From the NCBI GenBank assembly GCA_016800925.1, contig JABCPU010000010.1:310001-374000 (forward strand): 64,000 bases of DNA. Reading direction: 5' to 3'. A model generated the notes under the pieces. It was not told the DNA's origin, did no database searches, and was given only the letters and a program-made list of their open reading frames with translations. The DNA comes from Suillus spraguei (taxonomy: Eukaryota; Basidiomycota; Agaricomycetes; Boletales; Suillaceae). A program made the translations under genes and the position numbers. Of the stretch, positions 35,401 to 46,098 are shown piece after piece. Within the stretch, counting starts at the first letter, position 1. The number at the start of each line of letters is the position of its first letter.

Positions 35401-36320
35401 CTGCCGACGATGGCTACCTTTTGTGAGTAGGGCAAGTGCATCTGCAGCATCTTTGACAGGTATCTCTTCGAGACCCTGAATAAAAACACCTTTCTTGCTA
35501 GCATCATCAAAGATCTTGAGGCCAGCTTGGTTATCGGCGGGACCACCTTTTCCCATAGGCTGCGTGGATCCTGCAGGAGCGGTCAGTTCGCTGGCGAGTA
35601 AGTCTCGAAGTTCCTCATTGTAGAGCTCGACGAAGGATATCTTGACGCTGTAGTCGGTAGCAGATGTCTCCAGCTGGTGGAACAACCGGAAAAGGACCCT
35701 CGGTATCATACCTGCTTGGGAAGATGGATTTCCCATCGGTGTGGGCGTCAGGTCGCCTTGCATAGTGTAACTGTAAACACGTCAACAGTGATGACATGAG
35801 TAATTAGGGAGGGGGCATACGTTTTTCCAGTTCCTGTCTGTCCATATGCAAACAGAGTACAGTTGTAGCCCATGAGGACTTCGTCTAACATGGGGCTAAC
35901 AACCTCATGGTAAATCATAGCTTGGTCCGCTTCTGGGCCAAAGACCAGATCGAATGGGTATGTTCTGGTAGGCGCTAAAGTAATAACACCTAGGCTAGAG
36001 ACGGGCGTGGAGGTCTCGACGGTGACTTCCTGACTCTTTGCCCCGTTGGAACTGACGATGATGGGGGAGTTCTCCTGGATTTCCCGATCAGAACGTCTAC
36101 GGCAGCGAATGGCAACATGGATGTGAGTGTCTGAGCCGTCCTGGCCATAGGACTTAGAGCCCTTCAAGGATGATGAGATCGCAAGTGTGTGCTCTGGGCG
36201 CTCTTCAATCGGTGACGTGATTGTAGACAGGGCAGCCTTGGACTTTGACATGGAAGTTTGAAGTTTTGTGTTGATGGGAGGTGCCCTTGCGCGGGAAGTG
36301 GGTGGTCTTCTCGTAGCCAT
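32491..36320 (-). CDS. Kinesin-5 (BimC/Cin8/Eg5) spindle motor
   Basis: Plus-end-directed, tetrameric mitotic motor that slides antiparallel spindle microtubules apart. Start at ATG 36320 ([15 protein letters not shown]); the frame extends upstream only with non-ATG codons. The motor domain opens with [12 protein letters not shown] and has P-loop GQTGTGKT (split by an intron, continuing YTMQGDL), switch I NDHSSRSH and switch II DLAGSE, then [14 protein letters not shown] and neck sequence [11 protein letters not shown] long coiled-coil stalk follows. The tail carries the BimC box [16 protein letters not shown] (around 32860-32905), the conserved Cdk1 site of this family. At least six introns interrupt the gene and all joins I checked hold frame. 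It shares a 192-bp divergent promoter with Elf1. Confidence 0.95.
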
Positions 36321-36512
36321 CGAGGACGTTGTCGACAGCAACGGGAGGACGGATGAAGATGGTGTTGAGTGAAGAGGCCTAAAACGCGCCTACTTGAAGT
36401 TACAAGTTGGAGAATCAACAACGCGACTGTGTCACGTGCACTCGTGGGAAGTGACCACAATTCAATTGCACTGTTTGAATTTCTTCCAAGTTGATCTTAC
36501 GCTTGAGCAGCC
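36321..36512. promoter_or_regulatory. Divergent promoter, kinesin-5 / Elf1
   Basis: 192 bp separate the two start codons, so both promoters must lie in or overlap this interval. A CACGTG E-box-like core occurs at 36435-36440. Functional use is inferred from the geometry. Confidence 0.5.
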
Positions 36513-36964
36513 ATGGGAAAACGCAAGAAATCCTCTAGAAAACCAGCTGCTGCCACAGCGGCAAGGAGGAGGGAACCACTAGGTACGTTACATGTCTTTT
36601 GATCTGTTTGTCATAGCTGAATTATCCAATAGATACCGCCTTCACTTGCTTGTTTTGTCATCATGATAAGTCCGTGACAGTAAGAGTCGACAGAAAAGAG
36701 GGCATCGCCCAGCTGGTGTGCAGAGTATGCGACCAGCGGTATCAAAGCAAAGTTAACCGTGCGTATCAGTTGGATTACGTCAGTTCCTACCTCCTGATTA
36801 TGATCCCATCCTCAACAGACTTGACCGAACCTGTGGATATCTATTCAGAATGGCTAGATGCTGCTGATGCTGCACAGAAAGAAGATCACGGCACTCGCAG
36901 ACCGGCTGCTTCATCAAGTAGACAGGCTCCCGCACCACCTTCTGTCGGGAGTGATGACGATTGA
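36513..36964 (+). CDS. ELF1: Transcription elongation factor Elf1
   Basis: Small zinc-binding factor that travels with RNA polymerase II and helps it pass nucleosomes. Exons 36513-36582, 36633-36758 and 36819-36964 give 113 residues in phase. The N-terminus is the diagnostic basic MGKRKKSSRKP. The zinc ribbon shows FTCLFCHHDKSVTVRVD and LVCRVCDQRYQS, and LTEPVDIYSEWLDAAD closes the conserved domain. An acidic, Ser/Pro-rich tail ends DDD, longer than in yeast. The second intron falls at the usual place between the ribbon and the EPVDIYSEW segment. Confidence 0.96.
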
Positions 36965-37467
36965 TCTGGGACTTGTAACTATCTTATCTTTTCCTCACAC
37001 TGTACAACAGCAATCGCAAGACAGGTTATAAACTTATAATTTCGCCGATGTATCCGGTCTTAAGCTTCTTCGACGCACCTGAATTCATTTTGCGAGTTTA
37101 CCTGTGATTATTTGAAGATGGGGATTCCATGGTAGATCCTGAGCGGATAATATCCGCGTTGTATATATAATTGACGCCTGCCCTTGTCGACATGCGAGGA
37201 GTTGCAAGGGGAAGAACTTGAGCGTACAAGCTTATTGATTAGTAGACTGTTGCAAGACATAGTCATGGTGATTAAATGTTCGGCTGGAAATGGAACACGT
37301 GGTTTTGCTTCTCTCATTTAGTAGTGCTTTGTGGTTCACGACCTTTACGTGGGACACGAGCCCGCGTCCAAAACCATTTCTTAGCTTTCGAACCATTCAG
37401 TGATATTGGAACTACTGGCTACAGAATTACCCTAGACTTTCTTTCTTTCTTTGACGCACCATCCATC
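36965..37467. other. Intergenic, kinesin-1 promoter region
   Basis: About 0.5 kb. Short open frames (37108-37317 minus, 37276-37518 plus) have no motif. A CT-rich run (37438-37452) lies just upstream of the kinesin-1 ATG, a common fungal leader feature. Confidence 0.45.
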
Positions 37468-40400
37468 ATGGCGTCCTCGACCAATATTAAGGTTGTTTGT
37501 CGGTGCGTCTTAACCTAGCTTCGAGATTCAATCAAGATGCACAAAGTGTCACTCTAATCGCTTACTGACGCGACTGAATAGGTTTCGGCCCCCAAACGCT
37601 CTCGAACTTAGAGAAGGTGGCGATATCGTAGTCGCCTTCGATGAGAATCTCCAGACTGTGCAGATGAAGAACTCGCAGGCCATTTCTGGGCCAGAGAAGG
37701 ATGGATTCACGTTCGACAGAGTTTTTCCGATGGGTACGAGACAACACGAAGTATTCGATTACGGTGTTAAAGAGTGAGTGGCTCCGAGAACCACGCGTCT
37801 TTCTTTGTCGTGTACCTCATCTGATTACCTCCTAATGCAGCATTGTAAAAGGTGAGAGACGTCCTGTGATGTCGAGTGCCTCTCATACGCTTTTATATCA
37901 TTTCGCGGAAGGATGTTAATGCTAATACGGTAATCAGATGTCTTGGATGGCTACAATGGCACAGTCTTCGCATATGGCCAGACCGGTAGTGGAAAGACAT
38001 TCACCATGATGGCATGTTCAATTCATATCGTCTTAAATTCCCCTCCTGATTTTTGATCCTTAGGGTGCGGACATTGACTCATCAGATCTCAAGGGAATCA
38101 TACCCCGCATCACAGAACAGATTTTTAAATCAATCGTAGAATCGGACTCTCACCTTGAATATGTCGTTAAGGTCTCCTACTTGGAGATCTACCTTGAACG
38201 CATACGCGACCTCCTTGCTCGTAAGATCTCAAACTCACCCCTGCGAATCCAGTGACGAAATCCACTTCAGCCCAGAATGACAACCTCCAGGTACACGAAG
38301 AAAAATCAAGAGGCGTGTATGTGAAGAATCTTTCAGATTACTACGTTAGCAGTGCTCGTGAAGTCTACGAGATAATGAGACAGGGAGGGGCTGCGAGAGT
38401 CGTCACTTCGACTAGTAAGTATCTCCCCATATCGTGGCGTTAACCTCTAAATCACTCGTAACGGCAGACATGAACGCTGAATCTTCGCGGTCACACTCTA
38501 TTTTTCTCATCACGATTCAGCAACGCAATACCGAAACGGGAGCTCAGAAAAGTGGCAACCTGTACCTTGTCGACCTTGCCGGATCCGAGAAAGTGGGAAA
38601 GACAGGTGCTTCGGGACAAACTCTGGAAGAAGCAAAGAAGATCAACAAGTCGCTCTCTGCTCTCGGCATGGTTATAAATGCTTTGACAGACTCGAAGGTA
38701 CGTAAGAGCGCGTACAAAGGGATACTTCTCCCCCACTTTTGTAGTAGAGATTGATGATCAATTTGTCTTCTAGGTCAAACATATTCCGTATCGTGATTCG
38801 AAACTCACCCGTATACTGCAAGAGTCTCTCGGTGGTAACTCGCGCACGACGTTGATAATCAACTGCTCGCCATCACAATACAACGAGTCTGAAACGCTTT
38901 CAACTCTCCGTTTTGGTATTCGAGCCAAGTCAATTAAGAACACTGCTCGCGTCAATGCGGAACTTTCTCCATTGGAGCTCAAGGGTCTTCTATCAAAAGC
39001 TCAGCTTGCAAATACCAGACATCTGTCATATATCCAGTCATTAGAAGCAGAGCTTGCTATTTGGCGTGCTGGTGGCCATGTCGAACCGAGCGAATGGACT
39101 TCCGCTGACAAGCCGACTACTGGCGCTACTGCGGCAAAGAAAGCAACTTCATCCCCAACGCTTTCTACCGCAAGAAGCATGACTCCAGTGAACCCTGTAT
39201 TGGAGGGTCTCCGATCAGAGATAATCATCGATAGTCGACCCCAGACACCGACGGTCGTGGGCTTAGACAAGGATGAGCGAGAGGAATTCCTCAGGAGAGA
39301 GAACGAGCTCAGCGACCAACTTGCAGAGAGGGAGAGCCTGCTCAATGCCGCTGAGAAGCTCACCAAAGAACTTCGTGAAGAATTGGTATACCTCAAGGAG
39401 CAAGAGGCAGCAGCTTCGAAAGAGAATAAATCTATGTCTACCCAACTCAACGAGCTCCGCCTGCAAGTTGAGCGTTTGGATTACGACAACAAGGAGGGCA
39501 TCATAACCATAGACATCCTGAAAGAGCAGAATCAGGATGCGAAGAATGAGTTGGAGGAGCTCAAGAAGGTCATTACCGATCTGCGCTCGACTCAGAGAGA
39601 CGCATCGGCGGAGGACAAGGAGAAGCGCAAGCAGGAGAAGATGGCGTTGATGATGGCTAAATTCGATGCCGTATGTTTTCATTGCTTGAAAAGTGCATGC
39701 CGCTGATTCATTGCTCGTTCATAGCAAGGCACATTTTCTGAGAAAGACGAGCAACTTCGTCAACTCCTTGCTAAACTTGATACTATTGACACTGCAGGTG
39801 CTCTCTCAACATTGAGTGTCGACGATATTGTTACGGCAAGGAGGCAGCTCGCAGAAAGCCATTCGCTTGTACGCGAGACGGTCGATCGCCTCCGGCAAAG
39901 TCAAGAAGAGAATGAGATGGTTACTCGTCGCAGAGACGAGCTCGAGGCTCGGTTTTTATCACTAGAAGCTGATTATGAGGAGCTTCTGGGTGAGTAGTGA
40001 AACCTTTGGGGTATCTAAACCTTATAACTGTTCCCTAACAGAGAAAACCATCCATGATGAGGAGACAAGCAATGCTGACATCGTAGAGTCCATGGCCGAC
40101 TTTAAGGTGAACCATACATGCGTCGAGAATAACCGTGTCCATTGAATGCAATCTATCTTGCAGAACAAGCTGGAGCTGCAGTACGCGGCTAAACGTGACG
40201 CAAACATCAGCGAAGTGGCAGATCTCCGGCAGCAATTGGAGTTGAAGTCGAACGAGATTCGTACTCTCAATGCATCCATTGAGAGTCTGAAGAGCGTCAA
40301 CGAAGAGCTCAAGGTATGATGCTTCCCACTCTTATCCTAGCTGTGAGTTGAGCCGTCCATTGCGTAGCGTGCGTTCGCAGTGACTTCTGCGGGCATCGAG

Positions 40401-41364
40401 GGAGGAAGGAATCTAGCTGAGAGCGCGCAGGACCTCGAGCGAACCCGGAAAGCAATTAACGTGCAGTTGGCAGAGTTCGATGGCGTCAAGAAATCCCTCG
40501 TTCGAGATCTGCAGAACCGTTGCGAGAAGGTTTGTTGGAGATATTAAGCTTTTCTTATCTTTTTACTTATCATGCACGTGGTAGGTTGTCGAGCTTGAGA
40601 TCCAATTGGATGAGATCAAGGAACAGTACAACAACGTCATTCGGAATAGTAATAGTAAGGCGCAGCAGAAGAAGATGGCATTCCTGGAGCGGAACTTGGA
40701 GCAATTAACATTAGTTCAGAAACAGGCGAGTCGCAAATCTGATCCCAAGTATATTATATATTTTGCGAGCTCAATTACTCCTGCAGCTCGTCGACCAGAA
40801 CTCGGCGTTGAAAAAGGAGGCCGGAATCGCTGAGCGAAAATTACTCGCGCGAAATGAGCGGATACAGAATTTGGAAACTTTGCTGCAGGACGCTGACCGC
40901 CGGCTAGCTATCCAAAACCAGAAGTTTGAAACACAGCTCCAATCAGTTAAAGAGCGACTGGAGCAGGCACGAGGTAAGCCGAATAACGACATATTTGCGT
41001 TGATGCCATCTCAACGTTAGCATGTGTAGCCCAAAAAACTTCAAGTCCAATAAACTTTGGACGTATCGCCAAGCCACTGCGGGGCGGCGGGGGTTCTGCA
41101 GCGACGGCTGGACATGCTGTTACACCTGCACCTGTTTCAGGGGGTTCGCCGTCAGGAAACGCTTTGGCTCGAATCCAGAACGAAGACGGAAGGTAAGTTT
41201 TGATACAATAGTAGTTGCTTGAGATGGCTAACTTGGCGTCTAACGTTGCGCGGTGCCGACAGTGGAGGTTAGTACCGTTAATTAGGTCATTGTTCACTTA
41301 AGATGTTGACGGATCATTTGCAGCCAAGCGTGCATCATGGTTCTTCAATCCTCGGGGGAGTTAG
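37468..41364 (+). CDS. Conventional kinesin heavy chain (kinesin-1)
   Basis: Plus-end-directed cargo motor for hyphal vesicle transport. The start [12 protein letters not shown] at ATG 37468 joins by intron 37503-37581 to FRPPNALE. The motor has [17 protein letters not shown] (P-loop), NAESSRSH (switch I), DLAGSE (switch II) and [16 protein letters not shown], then the neck [12 protein letters not shown] long heptad stalk spans about 38980-40970. The tail includes the fungal regulatory end [14 protein letters not shown] and finishes [12 protein letters not shown]. About ten introns occur. Reaching the conserved KRASWFF end needs a five-base exon (41263-41267) between introns 41193-41262 and 41268-41323; if the second is kept, translation stops at once after DGSGG. 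No frame breaks were found. Confidence 0.95.
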
Positions 41365-42478
41365 ACGCCTTGGACTGATTGATTTTGATACCTTCTACTG
41401 TTTTTACTACCTTGCATCTATCATCTCTAATAATGCATTCTCCGTTTGACATAAAGTAGATAAGCCATGTGGATAAATTGTGTGGCTGTCCGACGGAAGA
41501 AAAATTGCGTGTGGGGGCTGTGGTGTGTCACGTTTGACTTGAGCATTCAATCGAACTGCCTCTGCTACTTGTCGGTTACCACGGTCCGCTTTTAACGGAG
41601 CCGATCGATGGTAGTAGTAGTTTGTGGAGGTGTTTAATGGGTAAGCGGAATAATGGACGTTTCCTACTAAAAGCGCTTCTTTCACAAGAAGCATTGATTG
41701 ACAAGAGAAGTCAAGAAGGATCAGAATTTGGGACGGTGCCGTTGAATTCTACTCAAAAAAATTTCATCGGGAATAGGCGAATGAGCGGGGACCTGTGATG
41801 GCTGTGTGTAAATGTTCCATTATGAGGGTCCATTGGGTCTCTAATTATTTGCCCTAGATTTTTCTTGACAAATAGGCAGCTTCAAGGGCCAGCTTACAGC
41901 TCTATGCCGAAACGGTCCGTGTACTACTAGTAAGTAACGGAACCAAAAAATCACCAGCCGACTCGGAACCCCTTCAGTATTAGTCGTGGTAGAAATAAAC
42001 TATCCCTGAACGCCATCCCGATCGTTCAGTTTTTTTGTCTTACGCGCCCGTCTCACTTTAGCAGGGGACGTGTCTTTCTCTCTTTCTTCTTCTTCTATTA
42101 GCTTACCTGGGGGAACTACCTGCTGCTGTCGTATATCCTTTGGTAAGTCATTGATCCGCACTCCCCCATTGATTCACGCGTCATCTTCACATCGTGGCCC
42201 ATTTACGACAACTATTCTGCACTCGCGACTCATCCAGGCGCGTTTCTCCCGTTCTCCGTTCCGGTTTTTTACTTGTAACTGGGTTGAAACGTGTTTTATT
42301 CCATAAATCTGACTGTTACTCGCCTCTTTCAGCTAATTCGTTTGCACATTTCCACTTAAAACTCTATAATCTGCTCTTCACTGTCTTTGCTTCTGTGAGT
42401 TTACATCCCGGTTTCTTGCCATCATCCCTTTAACTTACCGGACCTAGCGCGCAATTCATTTTCATTCTGCAGTCTGTC
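41365..42478. other. Intergenic and 5' leader of the Pumilio gene
   Basis: About 1.1 kb without a recognisable gene. A strong donor GTAAGT at 42143 and an acceptor TTCTGCAG ending at 42472, six bases before the ATG, suggest a 330-bp intron in the 5' UTR. The region around 41900-42140 is probably the promoter and leader. Confidence 0.45.
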
Positions 42479-45400
42479 ATGTCAACTCATCCCGGAGACA
42501 CTTCTCGGAAGCCATCAGGCTCATCCACGCGCTCATCTGGACACTCTCCTTCAGCTTCCCCGAATAACGTATGCTCATAGCTTTTTTACTTGATTAGTTC
42601 TTACCAAGGCACAGTCGCAGAGGAACTTGATTCCGATAACAGCGAATATGTTTGGCGTCGCGATGACCGGGGCCTCTGGACTCAAAGGTTGGCAGGTGGG
42701 CGGAACATCCCGCGAAGCTGTCCCTTTTACTTACGTGGCCACATCTAGGTGTGGGGTGCAACAACAACACCAGCGTCCAAGAGGAATGCGTCGATATCCT
42801 CTGCTGCTAGTGTGACCGACCTCTCACCATCTCAGACTGAGGGTGCTTACCGTGGAAATCTGGGAGAAAGTTGGAGTGCGCCAAGGTCATCCAGCGGAAC
42901 CTGGGATGAAATGAGTGGAAGCCCTCAAAAGAAAGAGTTCTCGCAGTTGGTCGGTCATTTCTTTGACGGCGTTGTTTGGCATTCAACATTCAATAGGACA
43001 CTAATTCTTCCTTGTCCCTGCATCATGCTCGGCAGAGGCAAGCAACTGCAGCGCAAGCAGCCGCATTGTCAGGTCCAAGAGTTGTATGTGTTCCTAATCA
43101 ATCTCAGTGGCGTGCTAATAGATCTCAAGGACGATCGTTCCTCGGCAAAGGCCGGACAGTTCTCTCCTCAAAGGTTCGACAATACTCTCGGAAAGGAAGC
43201 CGGAGTCTCCAATAGATATGCAGCTTCTTCAAATACATCGGGCTACGGATCGTCTGCCTTCGGTAGTCAAAATGGTGGCTTTGATTCCATGCAGGTGTCT
43301 TCAGTCGTTGAAAACGAATTGTCAATGGGTCTGAGAGGGATGGCAGTTGAGGACGATCACGTCAGTGGCCAATACCGCCACCAATCCGCCTCTTCACCGT
43401 CCAACGTTGTTACTTCTCACTCTCCTGCTGTCCCTCAGGTACGACCACCCCCGCAGATGGTTCAAGGACGTCACCCGTATGGTGGTTACCCTCAGGCCGA
43501 TTATTCGTCGTATTATAACAATGGCGCTGCACGCGACCCTTACATGGATTATGGATATGGATACAGTACCCCGACAGACCCTTCACTCTACCCTTCATCC
43601 GCTGGCATGAATAATAGTTCCGCGGCAAGCTTATACCCTGGCGTATCACAGCCGTTACACCATAATGCTCCCACTGCCCAACAGTCCAGTATATACTACG
43701 ACTACTCAGCCTCCGCGCGAACGCCCTCGCAATATTACTATCCTGCGCATCAGCCAATAATGTATCCAACCATGCCTCCGCTCTCTCCGATGCCAACTCC
43801 TCAGCTTAGCGCTGCTGCCCCAGCCGGTGGTATGCCTGATAAGAAACAGGTACGTTTTCCTATTTCTGTTAGTTTGTATCTCAGACGCCGCTGACCCTTC
43901 AACCTTAGTATGGACTACAACAACAGGTGGCTCTTCAAAACACTCTACGCCCCGCCATGATCTCATATACTCCCCATCAGGGCTATACTGCTGATTATGG
44001 TGCCCAGCTCCCCTTCATGATTCCTAATGGTGCTATGTATGGTCATACTGCCCACGGAATTCCGTTTTATCATCAAAACTTACGCCCCGGACGGCGCCAA
44101 GATGCGAATGACGCCGGTTCAGCTTTGCGCAGTCCTTTATTGGATGAGTTCAGAGCGAACAAAGCGCGCAAGTGGGAGCTTAGGGTGTGTTCAATTTAAT
44201 TTTTGCGGACAGCAAACCAATAAATTTTCAGGATATCTATGGCTATATTGTCGAGTTTAGTGGTGATCAACACGGGTCTCGCTTCATTCAACAGAAGCTT
44301 GAGACAGCTACCTCGGAGGAGAAACAAGGTGTCTTTGATGAGATCGTCCCTGACAATGCTTTGCAGCTCATTCAGGATGTATTTGGCAACTATGTGTGTT
44401 TAGGATGCAATGTTTTTCTATCACATCTGATGATTTTCATAGGTCATCCAAAAACTATTCGAGCACGGGACGCAGGTTCAAAAGACCGTTCTCGCGAACA
44501 CGATGGAGGGTCATATTTTACCACTGTCACTCCAGATGTATGGCTGTCGTGTTGTGCAGAAGGTCTGCATACATGCTCTCAGCCTATCGCCGTGTCTAAT
44601 TCAAATTTTCTAGGCGGTAGAATTCATTCTTCCAGATCAACAGGCGTCATTTGTCAGGGAACTTGATCCGCATGTACTTAAATGCGTAAAGGATGCGAAC
44701 GGCAACCATGTCAGTGCCCTCCTTGCATTTTAAATGCTTTATACTAATGTATCCGCAGGTCATCCAAAAGTTGATCGAACGCGTGTCACATGAGCGACTG
44801 GGGTTCGTCCACTCATTTAGGGGTAACGTGTATGACCTCTCCACGCATCCATATGGGTGTCGTGTATTGCAACGATGCTTTGAGCACTTGCCTGAAGAGA
44901 TAACTCGTCCTCTCATGGATGAACTGCATAAGTATATGATTAATCTGATGCAGGATCAATTCGGGGTATGTGCTCACCATTGTTAGATTTTTGCCTGTTG
45001 CTGACGAGTCACAAGAACTACGTTGTTCAATTTGTGCTCGAGCAAGGCAAGCCTCAAGATCGGAATCAAGTCGTCACGAAACTTCGTGGTCAAATGTTGA
45101 ATATGGCTCGCCACAAGTTCGCATCAAACGTCTGTGAGAAGGCTCTCGTTACCGCTGGTATTGAGGAACGACGTATCCTTATCGATGAGATAATCATGCC
45201 AAAGACCGATGGTGTCAGCCCAATTGTGTCCATGATGAAGGACCAATTTGCTAGTACGTTGCTATGTTCGTACATTAAAGTTCTAATTACTTACTGCTTG
45301 CGAAGACTACGTCCTTCAACGGGCACTAACTGTGGCAGAGCCCGATCAGAAGGATATTCTAATTGCTAAGATCCGTCCTCAGCTTGTCAGCATGCGCAGA

Positions 45401-45584
45401 TACTCGAGCGCTTACAGCAAGCATCTTATTTCCAGTATGTTGATGAAATACAGCCGAGATAAATGAAATATTATCTGACCAACGCCCAATAGTTGAACGT
45501 CTTCTAGAGCGCACGATTAATGCCTCAAAGGCCTCGGATAAACCTGCGGACTACCCCTCGCTATTGCACAAGCCAGCCAACTAA
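42479..45584 (+). CDS. Pumilio/PUF RNA-binding protein
   Basis: Cytoplasmic post-transcriptional regulator that binds 3' UTR motifs and usually promotes mRNA decay or silencing. A long low-complexity N part (Ser, Tyr, Pro-rich, with [18 protein letters not shown]) precedes eight PUF repeats at about 44230-45350. Recognition triplets read from repeat 1 to 8: SR..Q, NY..Q, CR..Q, NH..Q, CR..Q, NY..Q, SN..E, NY..Q. By the established PUF code this specifies UGUAUAUA, the PUM/Puf3 site. The C-terminus [16 protein letters not shown] is typical of the Puf3/PUM group. Introns interrupt repeats at 44394-44441, 44561-44614, 44707-44758, 44967-45012 and later; joins keep frame. Start ATG 42479 gives [14 protein letters not shown]. 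The N-terminal exon borders near 42900-43140 are less certain. Confidence 0.93.
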
Positions 45585-46098
45585 TAGTATGCTCTACTGA
45601 CTATTTTTTTTCTTGCTCTTCTCCCTATTTTTCCTCTTTGCTCTACTCGCAATGCTATGGTATATTCGCATCAATTTCCCTCATTCCGCAATCACTCACC
45701 ACGATTATCCACACAATCAACATTATTAATTGCACAGTCTTTACATTCATTCAGTATGATATTTGCTTTTTCGCTGTTGATATTCAAACTTTCATGTCGC
45801 TATCATCTTTGTCGTCATTTTTCCCATCCGTGGTATATATCGATCGTATAGATACCTGAGCATACCAGTTATAATCATCATGGATTTTGTCTTGCAACGG
45901 ATGCTACTTACTCGGGTGCACTACTGATCCTGCGGAAAGGTTCGAAGTAAACGGCGACAAACAAAAGTATTATTAGCCGTACTAAAGTAGGCACTACCAT
46001 CACGTAGCCAAGCGCAAAAGCTTTCAGCGAAACGTCAGCATCCTGCTTTTCTCAAGACCACGAGCTCTATTGGCCTGCAGGACAGAAACGTTGCAAAC
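45585..46098. other. Intergenic, no gene recognised
   Basis: About 0.5 kb, T-rich, between the Pumilio gene and Sec16. It contains the 3' UTR of one and the promoter of the other. Confidence 0.45.

Noticed and set aside
41022..41222. Cys-rich plus-strand open frame in the kinesin-1 tail region
   Set aside because: It is a shadow frame; the kinesin tail ([14 protein letters not shown]) reads through the same bases in the correct phase.
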